Source: an uncultured Lachnospiraceae bacterium (GTDB lineage: Bacteria > Bacillota > Clostridia > Lachnospirales > Lachnospiraceae). From it: a stretch of 7,843 nucleotides of DNA. The notes beneath the pieces were generated by a model. That model worked only from the letters and a program-made list of their open reading frames with translations. It was not told where the DNA came from and ran no database searches. The translations under genes and the position numbers were made by a program. Each line of letters begins with the position of its first letter. Position 1 is the first letter of the stretch. The stretch covers positions 1-7,843 of the forward strand of contig CAJORC010000094.1 of NCBI GenBank assembly GCA_905236615.1, read 5' to 3'. This document shows, piece after piece, positions 6,678 through 7,843 of this stretch.

Positions 6678-7625
6678 TCAAAGAACATCATCAAGTACTT
6701 TTTTCAGTGTTGCTGCAGATTCCTGCAAAGCTGTTTTCTCATCATCACTGAGTCTTATCGGAACGGAGCCTTCCACACCATCTCTGCCTACGATAGCGGG
6801 CATACTTAGTGCAACACCTTCTATTCCGAAGTCACCATGCTGAATACTCGAGATTGGAAGAATTGATTTCTCATCCCTTATGATTGCCTCGCAGATTCTT
6901 CTTACGCTCATGGCTATTCCATAATATGTTGCGCCTTTTTTCTCTATGATCCTGTAAGCGCTGTTCTTTACATCCTCAGCAATTCTCTTCATTGACTTGT
7001 CATGTTCGAAATGTCCCCTCATCTCGCAGAAATCATTTAAAGGGATTCCTGACACGTTGGCGCTGCTCCATGCCGCTATCTCACTGTCACCATGCTCACC
7101 GATTATAAATGCATGAACCGAACGGCTGTCAATCTTAAGATGCTCTCCCAGAAGATACTTAAGTCTTGCTGTATCAAGAACGGTTCCTGAACCGAATACC
7201 CTGTTCTCGGGAAATCCGCTGAGTTTTGCAGCTGCAAAAGTAAGTATATCAACGGGATTTGCAACTATAAGCAGAATTCCCTCTTTATTGTATTTCGCTA
7301 TCTCAGGTATTATGCTCTTAAAAATCGAAATATTCTTCTTAACAAGGTCAAGTCTGGTTTCTCCCGGTTTCTGACCTGCCCCCGCCGTAACAACGACAAC
7401 CGCTGCGTCTGCAGCATCACTGTAATCACCGGCATATATCTGCATGGGTTTCGAAAAAGGAAGTCCGTGACTTATATCGAGTGCCTCTCCTTCTGCTTTT
7501 TCTTTATTAACATCTATAAGAACCATCTCGGAAAAAAGTCCACTTTCCATAAGGGCAAAAGCCGATGCCGAACCAACAAATCCACAACCAACAACAGCTA
7601 CTTTTCTTTCGTTTAATCCTGCCAT
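6678..7625 (-). CDS. ldh: L-lactate dehydrogenase (NAD-dependent)
   Basis: This 315-residue cytoplasmic enzyme reduces pyruvate to L-lactate and regenerates NAD+ in fermentation. The nucleotide site is GCGFVG (13-18), with Asp38 after the second strand indicating NAD rather than NADP. The active-site loop is GQKPGETR (84-91). Gln85 marks lactate rather than malate specificity (malate dehydrogenases have Arg there), and Arg91 is the mobile-loop Arg. Asp151 and Arg154 (classical D168, R171), His178 in GEHGD (H195) and Thr233 (T246) complete the catalytic set with exact family spacing. His171 matches His188 of the fructose-1,6-bisphosphate site of Bacillus LDH, while the partner Arg173 is Lys156 here. 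Allosteric control may therefore be kept but altered. The start is fixed by a full AAGGAGGT ribosome site (7638-7631). It is a single-gene unit with its own promoter and terminator. Confidence 0.96.
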   Translation of the reverse strand: MAGLNERKVAVVGCGFVGSASAFALMESGLFSEMVLIDVNKEKAEGEALDISHGLPFSKPMQIYAGDYSDAADAAVVVVTAGAGQKPGETRLDLVKKNISIFKSIIPEIAKYNKEGILLIVANPVDILTFAAAKLSGFPENRVFGSGTVLDTARLKYLLGEHLKIDSRSVHAFIIGEHGDSEIAAWSSANVSGIPLNDFCEMRGHFEHDKSMKRIAEDVKNSAYRIIEKKGATYYGIAMSVRRICEAIIRDEKSILPISSIQHGDFGIEGVALSMPAIVGRDGVEGSVPIRLSDDEKTALQESAATLKKVLDDVL

Positions 7626-7630
7626 AATGT

Positions 7631-7638
7631 ACCTCCTT
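7631..7638 (-). promoter_or_regulatory. Consensus ribosome binding site of ldh
   Basis: AAGGAGGT on the minus strand is a full-length complement of the 16S anti-Shine-Dalgarno sequence, placed 5 bases before the ATG at 7625. It is the strongest ribosome site in the window and fits high expression of a central fermentation enzyme. Confidence 0.9.
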
Positions 7639-7666
7639 ACCTATTGAACATCTCTTGGCTGGCTTT

Positions 7667-7690
7667 ATTATACGTCAAGGCAGGATTATA
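7667..7690 (-). promoter_or_regulatory. ldh promoter region with two perfect TATAAT boxes
   Basis: Perfect -10 hexamers TATAAT occur on the minus strand at 7672-7667 and 7690-7685. The nearer one would give a leader of about 35 bases. Neither has a good -35 at 16-18 bp. A TTGACG directly abuts the nearer box (7678-7673) and is too close to serve it. The promoter may depend on an activator or use one of the boxes weakly. Confidence 0.5.
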
Positions 7691-7692
7691 TA

Positions 7693-7705
7693 ATTTGACT
7701 CAAAT
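7693..7705. promoter_or_regulatory. 13-bp perfect palindrome ATTTGA-C-TCAAAT upstream of the ldh -10 boxes
   Basis: The arms 7693-7698 and 7700-7705 are perfect reverse complements around C7699. It lies 2 bp upstream of the distal TATAAT box and about 20 bp upstream of the proximal one, where a -35 would be expected. It is a candidate operator; the regulator is unknown. Confidence 0.35.
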
Positions 7706-7720
7706 CAATTTTCATAAATT

Positions 7721-7740
7721 TTATTAGCAATGGCTAACAA
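7721..7740. repeat. 20-bp imperfect palindrome, candidate operator or 3' hairpin
   Basis: The arms TTATTAGC (7721-7728) and GCTAACAA (7733-7740) match at 7 of 8 positions around AATG. In minus-strand RNA the odd position becomes a G-U wobble, giving an uninterrupted 8-bp stem. It lies 18 bases after the stop of the partial gene at the right edge and about 95 bases upstream of the ldh start. The outer TTGTTA/TAACAA-like halves recall Rex sites, but the halves are 2 bp farther apart than in the 18-bp Rex consensus. No U-run follows, so it would be a poor intrinsic terminator. Confidence 0.4.
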
Positions 7741-7758
7741 CCGTTATTTTTCACATAC

Positions 7759-7843
7759 TTACTTGCTTTCAGCAACCACATTAAGCATTTTCTGTGAACA
7801 TCTTAATGTCACTTCCATATAGTAATTGTAATCTTCCTTACTC
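7759..7843 (-). CDS. Probable C-terminal end of an unidentified gene entering from the right edge
   Basis: On the minus strand one frame is open from the edge to a TAA at 7761-7759 and encodes 27 residues, beginning SKEDYNYYMEV and ending NVVAESK. The other two minus frames hit stops within about 11 codons. The residue mix (Lys, Glu, Tyr, hydrophobics) looks like an ordinary helical protein end. The stretch is too short to assign a family, and it could be chance. Confidence 0.4.
   Translation of the reverse strand, partial: SKEDYNYYMEVTLRCSQKMLNVVAESK

Noticed and set aside
7667..7678. TTGACG next to TATAAT read as a -35/-10 pair for ldh
   Set aside because: The two hexamers are directly adjacent with no spacer, so they cannot serve one promoter. 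Only the TATAAT is kept as a candidate -10.

Overview
The window looks like a piece of a low-to-mid GC Firmicute chromosome, most likely a gut or rumen Lachnospiraceae (Butyrivibrio-like). The reasons are AGGAGG-type ribosome binding sites, a large secreted beta-helix protein, a lipoprotein M13 peptidase with an acidic Ser/Thr/Glu linker, and an NAD-dependent L-lactate dehydrogenase. The genus is inferred from style, not from a search. I found no rRNA, tRNA, CRISPR array, insertion sequence or phage gene.

Layout from left to right. (1) At 1-1659 on + is the 3' part of a large repetitive beta-helix surface or secreted protein, cut by the window edge and closed by a long hairpin terminator. (2) At 2701-1744 on - is a two-gene operon: a class I SAM-dependent methyltransferase, then 19 bp later a MIF/phenylpyruvate-tautomerase family protein. 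(3) At 2702-2939 is a divergent regulatory region with a candidate promoter on each strand, each carrying its own inverted repeat. (4) At 2940-5117 on + is an M13 (neprilysin/PepO) zinc metallopeptidase with a lipoprotein signal. (5) At 5118-5168 is a compact hairpin that fills the gap between two convergent genes and probably terminates both. (6) At 6509-5169 on - is an Era-like GTPase with a C-terminal DUF697-type hydrophobic domain. (7) At 7625-6678 on - is L-lactate dehydrogenase with its own terminator and a promoter region rich in palindromes. (8) At 7843-7759 on - is the probable last 27 codons of another gene entering from the right edge.

The genes do not form one pathway. The two outer-surface products (beta-helix protein and lipoprotein peptidase) point to interaction with an extracellular peptide or host/plant environment. 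Lactate dehydrogenase is a fermentative housekeeping enzyme that re-oxidises NADH. The methyltransferase-tautomerase pair is the least explained unit. I see no defence system, biosynthetic cluster or mobile element. The most useful leads are that pair, the GTPase-DUF697 protein, and the three perfect inverted repeats in or beside candidate promoters.
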